Shown in pieces: positions 16,385-24,306 of a stretch of DNA of 64,000 nt. Origin of the DNA: Thermotogae bacterium (lineage in GTDB: Bacteria; Thermotogota; Thermotogae; Mesoaciditogales; Mesoaciditogaceae). Every line of letters begins with the position of its first letter. The stretch's first letter is position 1. The stretch is from positions 23,421 through 87,420 of the forward strand of contig JALSLY010000076.1 of assembly GCA_026988035.1 (NCBI GenBank), in the 5' to 3' direction. The notes under the pieces were generated by a model. The model ran no database searches and had not been told where the DNA came from. It saw only the letters and a program-made list of their open reading frames with translations. A program made the translations under genes and the position numbers.

Positions 16385-17838
16385 GGAAAGCTTTATTGTT
16401 CGTTTCCCTAATTTTTGTGGCGATTGTGGTTCTTGCCACAACTGCCACCTTTTCTTTTTATCAAGAAAGTTTGTCGCAGGCGTTCGTGGATGTATCTGAA
16501 AGTTTCAACGTGCCCATAGTTGTGGACGAAACTGTTAGTGGACAAGTTACTATGGCTCTTAATAATGTAACGTTCAAGGGAGCAATAGATGATTTGTGTG
16601 CTAAATTCGATTTGTTCTATTTTGAGAAAAATGGAGTGTACTTTGTTGGGTCATCGTCTTCATCTGTCATGATGAAAGTGTACGGTTACTCAACACACGT
16701 CATACCGTTGAAATACCTAAGTGCGAATGATGCAATAAAGTTTCTTGCTCCTTACACATCGTACATAACTTACGCAAGTGGAAGCGGCATTTTGCTTTTT
16801 AGAGGGCCAAAAGAGATCTATTCAAAAGTTGCAAAGATTATTAAAAATGTTGATAAAGTGCCAAATACATCTTACATCGTTTACGCACTTTATAGTGTGC
16901 CAAGTGATTTCTACACGAGTGGAAATAATTCGGGATGGCTTAGCAAACTTGTGAATACAGGAAATTTTTCGAGCGTTGATGCCAAACAATTTACAAGTGT
17001 GAAAAAATCTTTCATCGCTGAAGAGAATGGCTTTGCTTTTGCTCAATCCGGAAAGACGGTGAGTTTTGACATCTCGGATATGAAATCAAAATTGGACGCA
17101 ACAGTTATGTCTCAAAGCGCTTCTGGAGCAAAGATCAATTTGTCACTGTCAAGCTCAGGCCTTGTAAATGTTGCTGCGAATTCTGTTTTGACAATTAGAA
17201 AGAATGATGTTGTCCTTGCTGCTTTGAGAAACGGTGAACAGGATTTTGTTATTGAGGTTTCTGTGGTTAAAACATCACCGAGCATTTCTAAACTTGCCAA
17301 AATGTGGCCAATCGAAAGAAAAGTGAGAAGCTTTTATTTAAAGGCGAACATTTCAACCAGTGAGATTTCTTTTGAGGTTTTGGCAAGATATTTGAACATC
17401 GCAGCAGATGTGGAAAAAACAGCATCAAACGCCAGCATTTATGCTGGAATTGGTGAAAAAATCGCTCAGAATCTTTGGGGATATTTACTTGCTGGTTCGA
17501 ATGTTCCAATCAAGTCTTTAGATTCTTACAAAGTGAAATTTGTACTTGTACAGACGGAAAATTCAAATGGTTTCATTTTATCATCTGGTTCTTTGAGTTT
17601 AGCGGCTCCTCTCAAGGCTTTTAATGAATTCAAATTAAATTATTCTGGAACTGTAGAAATGAGATTTGATACTTTGCTTTTGGGCGTGAATATGCAGTAT
17701 TCTTACGATAACACAAACGGTGAACAATCTTTTGATTCATTTCTAACGGGAGGATATTTATTGAATGGGAATGTGGTACGTGTCATGTATGGACCTCTAT
17801 CTAAAGAGTTCAGATTTGAATTGGAGTGGGGAATGTGA
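16381..17838 (+). CDS. Secretin-like N-domain protein without a secretin pore domain
   Basis: 485 residues from the ATG overlapping the previous stop (ATGA). Signal peptide, then an STN/N0 domain (TFSFYQESLSQAFVDVSE ... MALNNVTFKGAIDDL) and an N1-like domain (IPLKYLSANDAIKFLAPY) clearly paralogous to those of the preceding secretin. The remaining 320 or so residues are beta-rich and do not contain the secretin core motifs. It is probably a periplasmic or outer-membrane partner of the small secretin, arising by duplication and C-terminal replacement. No named family is recognised for the C-terminal part. Confidence 0.65.
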   Translation: MRKALLFVSLIFVAIVVLATTATFSFYQESLSQAFVDVSESFNVPIVVDETVSGQVTMALNNVTFKGAIDDLCAKFDLFYFEKNGVYFVGSSSSSVMMKVYGYSTHVIPLKYLSANDAIKFLAPYTSYITYASGSGILLFRGPKEIYSKVAKIIKNVDKVPNTSYIVYALYSVPSDFYTSGNNSGWLSKLVNTGNFSSVDAKQFTSVKKSFIAEENGFAFAQSGKTVSFDISDMKSKLDATVMSQSASGAKINLSLSSSGLVNVAANSVLTIRKNDVVLAALRNGEQDFVIEVSVVKTSPSISKLAKMWPIERKVRSFYLKANISTSEISFEVLARYLNIAADVEKTASNASIYAGIGEKIAQNLWGYLLAGSNVPIKSLDSYKVKFVLVQTENSNGFILSSGSLSLAAPLKAFNEFKLNYSGTVEMRFDTLLLGVNMQYSYDNTNGEQSFDSFLTGGYLLNGNVVRVMYGPLSKEFRFELEWGM

Positions 17839-17874
17839 GACCACTCGACTCTTTGAGTTACCTTTTAGAAGAGA

Positions 17875-18089
17875 ACATACCTCGCCACTTCGTGGTCCCC
17901 TCCTCTAAAGAGGAGATTACGCCCACTTTGATAGAGGGGACTAATCCCGCCTATTAAGGAGCAGGATTGCGCGGTGCGCAATGTTTTCCTGCTTCTACGA
18001 CCGAGGCGGTAGCCGCGAGGGGGACCGCGGAGCGGTGGAAGGTAGTCCTTCCTTGAGGAAGGTGGCGGCGAAGCCGACGAAAGGTGTTA
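17875..18089. repeat. Modular hairpin repeat, family A copy (long, inverted)
   Basis: It contains the GATAGAGGGG arm, the GCAGGATTGCGCGGTGCGCAAT module (same kind as in the 3425 and 20406 copies but inverted), CCGAGGCGGTAGCCGCGAGG, ACCGCGGAGCGGT, CCTTCCTTGAGGAAGG and the GGCGGCGAAGCCGAC hairpin, ending AAGGTGTT. It fills the gap between two cluster genes and ends 17 bases before the next start codon. Confidence 0.8.
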
Positions 18090-18105
18090 TAAAGGAGTCA
18101 AAACC

Positions 18106-18900
18106 ATGAAGAAATTTGTTATCCTTGGTATTATTTTGACGATTACCGCATTTTCCGTGTTTGCTAACGGATGGGTGAATGCGAGAGAAGAGATAGCAAA
18201 AAGCGTTGCTGAAAATTCACCGAAAAGCTTTACTGTTGCCGATGAGATGGCAACACCCATGATAAGCTCTAATTTTGGAAAGGTATCACGTGTTGGAAGT
18301 TCAGCAAAGACCAAATGCAATTCTGATGACACGTATGCGGCGACAATTGAGTTTTGGAGTGCGAACGCCGTGCGGGAAATTTTGGAAGGGAAAAAGAATC
18401 ACGAACGCCTTTTCAAAGGTCTTATCTATTACACCGGTTCTACAGACACATCTTTTGTGAGGCCAAAAAAGATGGATCTTGGAACGTACACGATCACGGA
18501 TTATGGCACGTACGACATGCAACTTGCGTTTTTGACGGTTGAAACCAACGCGACGTTAACGATCACTGTGGATGATAAAGGAAGGCTTGTAGATAAAAAT
18601 GGTGATACCATGAAGTCAGAGCATGGATTCTATTTTCTAAACGATGCTCTTAAAGCTGTGTTTTTAAATCTAAAAAACGGGGTTATCACTGGCTCAAATC
18701 TCCAAAAAAAGGCACTTTTTGCAGAACCGAAGAGTTTTTCTTCTCCAACTGCTTCGTGTGAAATTGAGCCTAACACTACACATAGCGTTCCATTTACGAT
18801 ACTAAGTTGGTGGCTGCGTGCTATTGTGAAGAGGGATACCAAAGCGGGTATTTATACGGATAATATAACCATAACTGTGTTAGCGAAGCCAGACTTTTGA
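18106..18900 (+). CDS. Secreted subunit-like protein of unknown function
   Basis: 264 residues; ATG 18106 after AAGGAG. Sec signal peptide (MKKFVILGIILTITAFSVFA), then a beta-rich body with two Cys residues (in SSAKTKCNSDD and TASCEIEPN) that could form a disulfide. The C-terminus DTKAGIYTDNITITV matches the end of the 12151 protein. It is the last rightward gene of the cluster and ends at a good terminator. A minor-subunit or adhesin-like role is suggested by context only. Confidence 0.55.
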   Translation: MKKFVILGIILTITAFSVFANGWVNAREEIAKSVAENSPKSFTVADEMATPMISSNFGKVSRVGSSAKTKCNSDDTYAATIEFWSANAVREILEGKKNHERLFKGLIYYTGSTDTSFVRPKKMDLGTYTITDYGTYDMQLAFLTVETNATLTITVDDKGRLVDKNGDTMKSEHGFYFLNDALKAVFLNLKNGVITGSNLQKKALFAEPKSFSSPTASCEIEPNTTHSVPFTILSWWLRAIVKRDTKAGIYTDNITITVLAKPDF

Positions 18901-18934
18901 ATTGTTTTGTAGATTGTTTCTTCTTGGCGGTAGG

Positions 18935-18958
18935 AAGGGGCTGAAAGGCCCCTTTTTT
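18935..18958 (+). terminator. Intrinsic terminator ending the secretin/fibre cluster
   Basis: AAGGGGC-TGAAA-GCCCCTT followed by TTTTT. Convergent with the activator gene. Confidence 0.92.
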
Positions 18959-18962
18959 ATTC

Positions 18963-20327
18963 CTATTTTTTCTTTTCTTTTTCTCCCTTTCTTTCTTTCA
19001 TCCTTCTGTCTATAGCGTATTTAGTGATCAATTTGTTGAGATACCGATGTGTGATTCCCAACTCTTTTGAAGCTTGCTGCTTGCTCCACTTAAAAATCCT
19101 AAGCACTTTTTCGACGTATTGTTTTTCGAGTTCTTCAATGACGTGACTTTTAAAGATGGAAAGTTTTGGCAAACTGTTGCTTTGAACTATGGAATCTACA
19201 AGAGATGAAATGTGCTCCAAAATGGGTCCTTCTATTTCATTGCTAACGTTATCAATATTAACAGTGAAAAATTTGGACTCCGAAAGCAAAAGCTCTATGC
19301 TTCCTGTAACTATGTATCTTTCAAGAATGTTTTCCAATTCTCTGACATTTCCAGGATAATTGTATTCGAGAAGCATTTCACGTTCCCTGTTAGTGAGATC
19401 TTCAAAACTAACTTTCAATCTTTTTGATTCAAAGAAGTGATTGACGAGAAGCGGTATATCATTTTTTCTTTGGCGAAGTGGTGGAATTTCCAGGACATTC
19501 TCAGATAACCTGAAAAAAAGATCTCTTCTTATTCTGTTGGGTTCTCTGTTGGTTGCAGATATGAACTTCACATCTACTTTTCTTGGAGTAGGATCTCCTA
19601 TAACATTGTAGGCACCTTTTTCAACAATATATAAAAGTTTTCCCTGAACACGTGGTGAAAGCTCTGCAATTTCATCTAAAAACATGTGCCCATGGTTTGC
19701 GTTTTCTATCATGCCCCGCTTTTTCGAATCTGCACTTGTGAATGCACCTCGAGCATGCCCAAAAAGCTCACTCTCTATAAGTGAATCTGGCATTGTGGCG
19801 CAGTTCAAACTTACCATTTTTCCTTCTTTTCGAGGAGAAATTTTATGGATGATCTCAGCGAGAAGCGTTTTTCCTGTGCCAGTTTCCCCGAGGATCAATA
19901 TATTACCATCGTGGAAAGAATGATATAGGATATTTCGTCTTAACTTTCTTGCTTCAGTAGTTTTTCCTATGAATTTGCTCAAATTTTCTTTGATATTTTG
20001 TGCTAATCCTAAAATAGGAGTTTCCGCATCACCAGTAGAAGTGTACAATATTTTTGTATTTAAGCTGACAAGACCTTTATACGTGTGATCTGAGATGATA
20101 ACAAAATGAATTCCGGTAAACCTGTCAAGATTTTCCATCAATTCTTTTGTGCTTTGGATACCAATTGTACTTGATTTAGTGGCATTTAAGAATACAATGC
20201 CCCTTTTGAATTTTTTTAATGTGGCATCATCTATCTCTGAGGGATGATTCAGGAGAAAAATTTCTTGATCGTACAGCAAGTCTTTAACATCCTTTATGGA
20301 ACTGAAACCCAAAAAGTATAGTCTCAC
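18963..20327 (-). CDS. AAA+ sigma-54-type transcriptional activator with variant GAFTSA loop
   Basis: 454 residues. Residues 1-120 form an uncharacterised, receiver-sized domain (GIVFLNAT where a phospho-Asp would be expected). The AAA+ sigma-54-interaction domain follows: Walker A GETGTGKT (147-154), ESELFGHARGAFTSA (185-199), Walker B MFLDEI (215-220), sensor/arginine-finger region DLFFRLSE (269-276). A Fis-type HTH lies near the C-terminus (KQQASKELGITHRYLNKL). The L1 loop reads GAFTSA instead of the near-invariant GAFTGA. The GTG start follows AGGGAG. It is convergent with, and probably controls, the cluster headed by the sigma-54-type promoter at 12110. Confidence 0.88.
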   Translation of the reverse strand: MRLYFLGFSSIKDVKDLLYDQEIFLLNHPSEIDDATLKKFKRGIVFLNATKSSTIGIQSTKELMENLDRFTGIHFVIISDHTYKGLVSLNTKILYTSTGDAETPILGLAQNIKENLSKFIGKTTEARKLRRNILYHSFHDGNILILGETGTGKTLLAEIIHKISPRKEGKMVSLNCATMPDSLIESELFGHARGAFTSADSKKRGMIENANHGHMFLDEIAELSPRVQGKLLYIVEKGAYNVIGDPTPRKVDVKFISATNREPNRIRRDLFFRLSENVLEIPPLRQRKNDIPLLVNHFFESKRLKVSFEDLTNREREMLLEYNYPGNVRELENILERYIVTGSIELLLSESKFFTVNIDNVSNEIEGPILEHISSLVDSIVQSNSLPKLSIFKSHVIEELEKQYVEKVLRIFKWSKQQASKELGITHRYLNKLITKYAIDRRMKERKGEKEKKK

Positions 20328-20405
20328 TGTTCGCTCCCTTGACCCCCTTCCAAAAATATTTTATCACATTTTACAATTTTTGTTACATATCTTATATGAT
20401 AATGT

Positions 20406-20552
20406 AACACCTTCCGTCGGCTTCGCCATCACCTCGCGGCTACCGCCTCGGTCATGGAAATGGAAAAGACATTGCACACCGTGCAATCCCATTCCTCAAG
20501 GAAGGACTAAGTCCCCTCTATTAAGAGGGGTGGCCGAAGGCCGGGGTGTGTT
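20406..20552. repeat. Modular hairpin repeat, family A copy flanking the DUF559 gene (left)
   Basis: It runs AACACCTTCCGTCGGCTTCGCC ... GGCCGAAGGCCGGGGTGTGTT. It carries the GGAAAAGACATTGCACACCGTGCAATCCCAT module, the CCTCAAGGAAGG palindrome and the CCCCTCTATTAAGAGGGG palindrome. Same orientation as the copy at 20993-21190 on the other side of the DUF559 gene. A further partial arm (CCACTGCTACGTGGT) lies at about 20570-20585. Confidence 0.88.
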
Positions 20553-20606
20553 TATGCAGATCACACTCTCCACTGCTACGTGGTCTCACATCTTAACAAG
20601 TGGAAT

Positions 20607-20981
20607 TTAAATCTTTCGACCTTTATGCTCTTTTATCCAATTCTTAATCCCCGACAGAACGCCTTTCATATTCGTTTTAACTTCATGGTCACTGAATCTC
20701 AGAAAATTTACACCAAATCTTTCTATTTCTTTTTGCCTTAAAACATCTTTTTCGTATTTCTCATCATGACTGTTACCGTCAATTTCTATTGCTAACATTA
20801 GTTCAGAACAGAAAAAATCAACGATGTAATTCCCTATTGGTTTTTGTCTGTGGAATTTGTATCCATGCATTTGCTTCTGCTTTAAATAATTCCATAATAA
20901 AACCTCAGATAATGTCATGTTCTTTCGGAGATTTCTCGCCACACTTTTGAGTTTTGAATTGTATGAAATAGTTTTTTTCAT
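20607..20981 (-). CDS. DUF559 (Vsr-like PD-(D/E)XK) endonuclease-fold protein
   Basis: 124 residues, normal for DUF559. Nuclease motifs: RKNMTLSEVLLWNYLK at the N-terminus, then VDFFCSELMLAIEIDGNSHD with the acidic D and E-x-D of a PD-(D/E)XK/Vsr fold, and QKEIERFGVNFLRFSD. The family is related to the very-short-patch repair endonuclease; the biological role of DUF559 proteins is not established to my knowledge. The gene has no good ribosome site of its own beyond the GGAAGG of the adjacent repeat. It is tightly enclosed by two direct family A repeats, so it may be mobile cargo or take part in moving the repeats. Confidence 0.85.
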   Translation of the reverse strand: MKKTISYNSKLKSVARNLRKNMTLSEVLLWNYLKQKQMHGYKFHRQKPIGNYIVDFFCSELMLAIEIDGNSHDEKYEKDVLRQKEIERFGVNFLRFSDHEVKTNMKGVLSGIKNWIKEHKGRKI

Positions 20982-20992
20982 GATGATATTCT

Positions 20993-21190
20993 AACACCTT
21001 CCACCGCTGCGCGGTCCCCCTTCCTTTTTAGGAAGGACTACCCCCATCCACCATTTCCGATGGTTTCTCTTCTCGGCTACCGCCTTGGTCGTAGAAGCAG
21101 GAAAACATTGCGCACAGCACAATCCCACTCCTTTTCAGGAGGGATTAAGTCCCCTCTATTAAGAGGGGTGGCCGAAGGCCGGGGTGTGTT
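20993..21190. repeat. Modular hairpin repeat, family A copy flanking the DUF559 gene (right)
   Basis: It runs AACACCTTCCACCGCTGCGCGGT ... GGCCGAAGGCCGGGGTGTGTT and contains the CCTTCCTTTTTAGGAAGG palindrome, a degenerate ATTGCGCACAGCACAAT module and CCCCTCTATTAAGAGGGG. Its final GTGTTA supplies the stop codon of the leftward gene that follows. Confidence 0.88.
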
Positions 21191-22874
21191 ACTCTCCAAC
21201 TTTTAGACTGATTTTTCCTCCAATTTGACCATCTACCATGGCAACTGTGAATCCTCCGCTCACATTTAGACCCCATAACTTTCCGGTTACCGATGTGTTA
21301 AAAGCCACTCCTTTTTCGTCGAATTTTGTTTCCAGTGAGTATTTTGTTTCTCCAAAATCCTTTGCAAGGGTGAGATTCACAAACGGGGAATTTCCAATTG
21401 AAAGGGAAATCTTTCCAAAGTTTGTGTCAGCATTGGCGTTCAAAGTTGTGGTCAACGTGGAAGGTGATGTGTAAAGACTGAAGTCGACCGAGATGGGGAT
21501 TTCACTCCACAACCATTGGTTTCCTATGTTCAGATTCATTTCTTCTTTTCCGGAATTATCTTTTTGCCAATTGAGGGTTGTTTGAAGTAAACCGAAAGAT
21601 TTTGAGATTTTTAAGCCAATTTCTTTGGAATTAAAGCTCGCTTCAAGCGTTATTGGTGTGGAAACGCTCAATTTTGATTTCATCTCAAATTTTTTTCCAA
21701 AATGCTGATCGAAACTCAAAGAAATGTCGCCACTTGAAATTTTTTCAGTGCTTTCTACTTCTGAACTTCCTGCACTTAGGCCAAAACGAAATGTATTTGA
21801 TGAGAACTTTAAAGCGATATTTGGATTTTTTCCAATGTAAAATGTTGCCTTTGTTTTTGAGGCATCAACAGATACTTGTAAAGCTTCTCCGTTTGACTCT
21901 ATTTTTACATCTCCATACGAATTTTGCGCAGAAATAGAAAGGCTTCCGCCTTCGTTCATTGCTACTCCTAGCGGTTTTCTGAATCCTTTGGTGTTATATC
22001 CGGCATTTGCAACGAATTTCGTTCCATCGATCGAAAACCTGGATGTAGCTTCTATTTTGAAGGATGGGAAGTTGTCCATGTTAATGTAAGTTGAAAGAGA
22101 AAAGGAAGGCATGATGTTCAAAAGTTTGGCAAAGGCGAAAAATTGATTTGTAGGTGCCGGGAACTCCTGCGGAGTTCGTTTTTCTGGCATTAAATCGAAT
22201 ATAGCGAAGATGGAGGTTTCGAGAATATAATCTTTAGTTTTTTCTTTATCTCTTAATGTGGTCACGTACGAAGAAGAAGGAGTTGTTACGCTCTGATACT
22301 CTACAGTTACGACATCTCCGCGAACGAGATTTGGTACGAATATTTCTCCTTTGTTGTAATTGATTGTACATTCACTCAGGGGAATTGGGATTCCATTTAG
22401 ATAAATCTGAACGCTCTGATATGCTATCGGGCCAAGGATAATTGGCATGCTTGGATCTTCGATTTTAAAAATTGTACGTTTGATAGAGCCACGAAGTTGT
22501 CCAAAAGAGAAGATAGGAGAAGAGAATCCAACGATTGAAAATTCATTTGTGCCATAACTCACGGTTCTTACAGTTCCGAAGCTGAGATCCTCCGGCGTGT
22601 AATGAAGTACCAGATTGCTAATAGAATTTCCCCCAATATCACCAGAGAGATAAAAACCTTTTGCCACTTTTCCTTCAAGATGCACAGAAAGATTTTGAGA
22701 GAACCATAAACCTTCTGGAGAATTTATCCACGCGAGGACTTTTTGAGGGCCAAAACCATACAAGAGTTCGATGGCATGATTGATTTGAATATTTAGTCCG
22801 AAAACGATCGTAGAAAGTTCAAGTGCCCAAAACACTCCCATGATCGATCTTACGACCGTTTTTAGCCTCACCAA
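21189..22874 (-). CDS. Predicted exported beta-barrel-like protein of unknown function
   Basis: 561 residues of alternating polar/hydrophobic strands, especially in the C-terminal half, typical of outer-membrane barrels. A hydrophobic N-terminal segment (SIMGVFWALELSTIVFG) may serve as the signal peptide, and if translation began at the ATG 22841 this would be the very N-terminus. The annotated start TTG 22874 (or GTG 22871) is favoured by AAGGTGAT upstream. The gene overlaps the 3' end of fmt by about 55 bases. Its stop codon lies in a family A repeat, so the original C-terminus may have been altered. No family is recognised. Confidence 0.6.
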   Translation of the reverse strand: MVRLKTVVRSIMGVFWALELSTIVFGLNIQINHAIELLYGFGPQKVLAWINSPEGLWFSQNLSVHLEGKVAKGFYLSGDIGGNSISNLVLHYTPEDLSFGTVRTVSYGTNEFSIVGFSSPIFSFGQLRGSIKRTIFKIEDPSMPIILGPIAYQSVQIYLNGIPIPLSECTINYNKGEIFVPNLVRGDVVTVEYQSVTTPSSSYVTTLRDKEKTKDYILETSIFAIFDLMPEKRTPQEFPAPTNQFFAFAKLLNIMPSFSLSTYINMDNFPSFKIEATSRFSIDGTKFVANAGYNTKGFRKPLGVAMNEGGSLSISAQNSYGDVKIESNGEALQVSVDASKTKATFYIGKNPNIALKFSSNTFRFGLSAGSSEVESTEKISSGDISLSFDQHFGKKFEMKSKLSVSTPITLEASFNSKEIGLKISKSFGLLQTTLNWQKDNSGKEEMNLNIGNQWLWSEIPISVDFSLYTSPSTLTTTLNANADTNFGKISLSIGNSPFVNLTLAKDFGETKYSLETKFDEKGVAFNTSVTGKLWGLNVSGGFTVAMVDGQIGGKISLKVGE

Positions 22875-23733
22875 AGGTGATCACCTTCTTAGATGGAAAT
22901 TGAATTTTTTCAACCATGATGGCACCTTTTCCACAAGCTATCAGAGCATGAGAATGAATGTTCAAAATTTTCCCGGGTTTTCCACTATTTGACTTTGAGA
23001 TCCCCTTAAATCCAAACAGTTTTACGAGTACGCCTTTGAATCGTGTTCTGGCACCCGGTGTGGAATCAAAAGCCCGTATTTTGTTTCCCACTTCTTCTGC
23101 TGTCTTGTTCCAGTCTATGAACGTATTTTCAATCGATATTTTCGGAGCTCGAGAAGGCTTTCCTTCTTGTGATTTCAAAGGTAGATTGGGATTTTCGAGA
23201 AAATCTTTCACCACTTGTGCTCCCATCTCTGAAAGCTTTTCTGAAAGCGTGTCGAAATTGTCCAGAGGATCGATTTTTGTTTTTTTGATAATTGCCACTT
23301 TTCCGCTATCCATGCCCTTATCTATTTTAAACAATGTTACTCCCGTTTCTTTTTCCCCGTTAAGGAGTGCATGCTGTATTGGTGCCGCCCCGCGGTATTT
23401 GGGAAGTATGGAAGCGTGAACGTTAAAAAATCCGAGTTCTATTGTCGAAAGCAGTGAATCTTTCAAAAATTGCCCAAATGCCACCACGATTGCCACATCG
23501 GGTTTTATCTCTTTTATCCTGTTTATCACTTCAGGTGAGTTCACATTTTCCGCTTCTAAGAGGTTCAGTCGCTTAGATACAGCAAGATCTGCTACAGGAG
23601 TCGGTCTTGACTTTCGTTTTCTGCCAGCAGGTCTTGGAGGTTGAGTTATCACAAGCGGCACGTCGTGATATTTTGATATTATCTCAAGTGTTTTGATGGA
23701 GAACGATGCTGAACCTAAAAACAACACTTTCAT
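22819..23733 (-). CDS. fmt: Methionyl-tRNA formyltransferase
   Basis: 304 residues, close to the usual 310. It has the 10-formyl-THF hydrolase fold with FNVHASILPKYRGAAPIQHAL near residue 105 (the NxH...SLLPxxRG catalytic signature), GVTLFKIDKGMDSGKV, and the C-terminal OB-type domain. It formylates initiator Met-tRNA in the cytoplasm. It follows def in the same leftward operon with a 28-base gap, a common pairing since deformylase later removes the formyl group. Confidence 0.95.
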   Translation of the reverse strand: MKVLFLGSASFSIKTLEIISKYHDVPLVITQPPRPAGRKRKSRPTPVADLAVSKRLNLLEAENVNSPEVINRIKEIKPDVAIVVAFGQFLKDSLLSTIELGFFNVHASILPKYRGAAPIQHALLNGEKETGVTLFKIDKGMDSGKVAIIKKTKIDPLDNFDTLSEKLSEMGAQVVKDFLENPNLPLKSQEGKPSRAPKISIENTFIDWNKTAEEVGNKIRAFDSTPGARTRFKGVLVKLFGFKGISKSNSGKPGKILNIHSHALIACGKGAIMVEKIQFPSKKVITFGEAKNGRKIDHGSVLGT

Positions 23734-23761
23734 TTTAAACCTCTAAAGAAAACCGCTCATT

Positions 23762-24286
23762 TCAGTTCCGAGCGGTGGATTTTATCTCTTTGAGAATTTC
23801 AGCACTCTTTCGCTTTATCTCATCGAGTTTCGCTTTTATCATCCGTCTTCTTACCACAGTAAGATAATCGATAAACAATTTTCCATTCAAATGATCGAAT
23901 TCATGTTGAAAAACTCGAGCTTCGTATCCTTCTAACTTTTTAACATACTCCTCACCGTGTTGATCAAAATATTTAACCTTTATGGAAATGGAACGCGAAA
24001 CCTTATCAAATATCTCTGGAAAACTCAAGCACCCCTCTTCTCCTATTTCTTCTTCTTTAGACTTTTCAATGATTTCAGGGTTTATCACAACGTTCAACTT
24101 TTCTCCAACATCATATATAAAAAATCTTTCGGAAATACCAATTTGTGGTGCCGCTAATCCAACTCCATCTTCGACATACATGGTTTCACTCATCTCATTC
24201 ACAAACTCGGGAGTCAGGGATGTTGGCTTTATCGGCTGAGCAACTTTTCTCAAAACCGGATCACCATAAAGTCTCACTTTGAACAT
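23762..24286 (-). CDS. def: Peptide deformylase
   Basis: 174 residues with all three deformylase motifs: GVGLAAPQIG (41-50), EGCLS (84-88, Cys metal ligand) and HEFDH (128-132, HExxH metal ligands and catalytic Glu). It removes the N-formyl group from nascent proteins. ATG 24286 is chosen because GAGAGGTGAT precedes it; an upstream start at 24301 would include that site. It sits between the rRNA methyltransferase and fmt. Confidence 0.96.
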   Translation of the reverse strand: MFKVRLYGDPVLRKVAQPIKPTSLTPEFVNEMSETMYVEDGVGLAAPQIGISERFFIYDVGEKLNVVINPEIIEKSKEEEIGEEGCLSFPEIFDKVSRSISIKVKYFDQHGEEYVKKLEGYEARVFQHEFDHLNGKLFIDYLTVVRRRMIKAKLDEIKRKSAEILKEIKSTARN

Positions 24287-24306
24287 GAAATCACCTCTCA
24301 CAACAA

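Noticed and set aside
20296..20610. Open frame of 104 codons opposite the activator start
   Set aside because: It reads through a family A repeat and has no family resemblance.
20607..20981. DUF559 protein as part of a restriction-modification or Vsr repair system
   Set aside because: No DNA methyltransferase or specificity gene is nearby.
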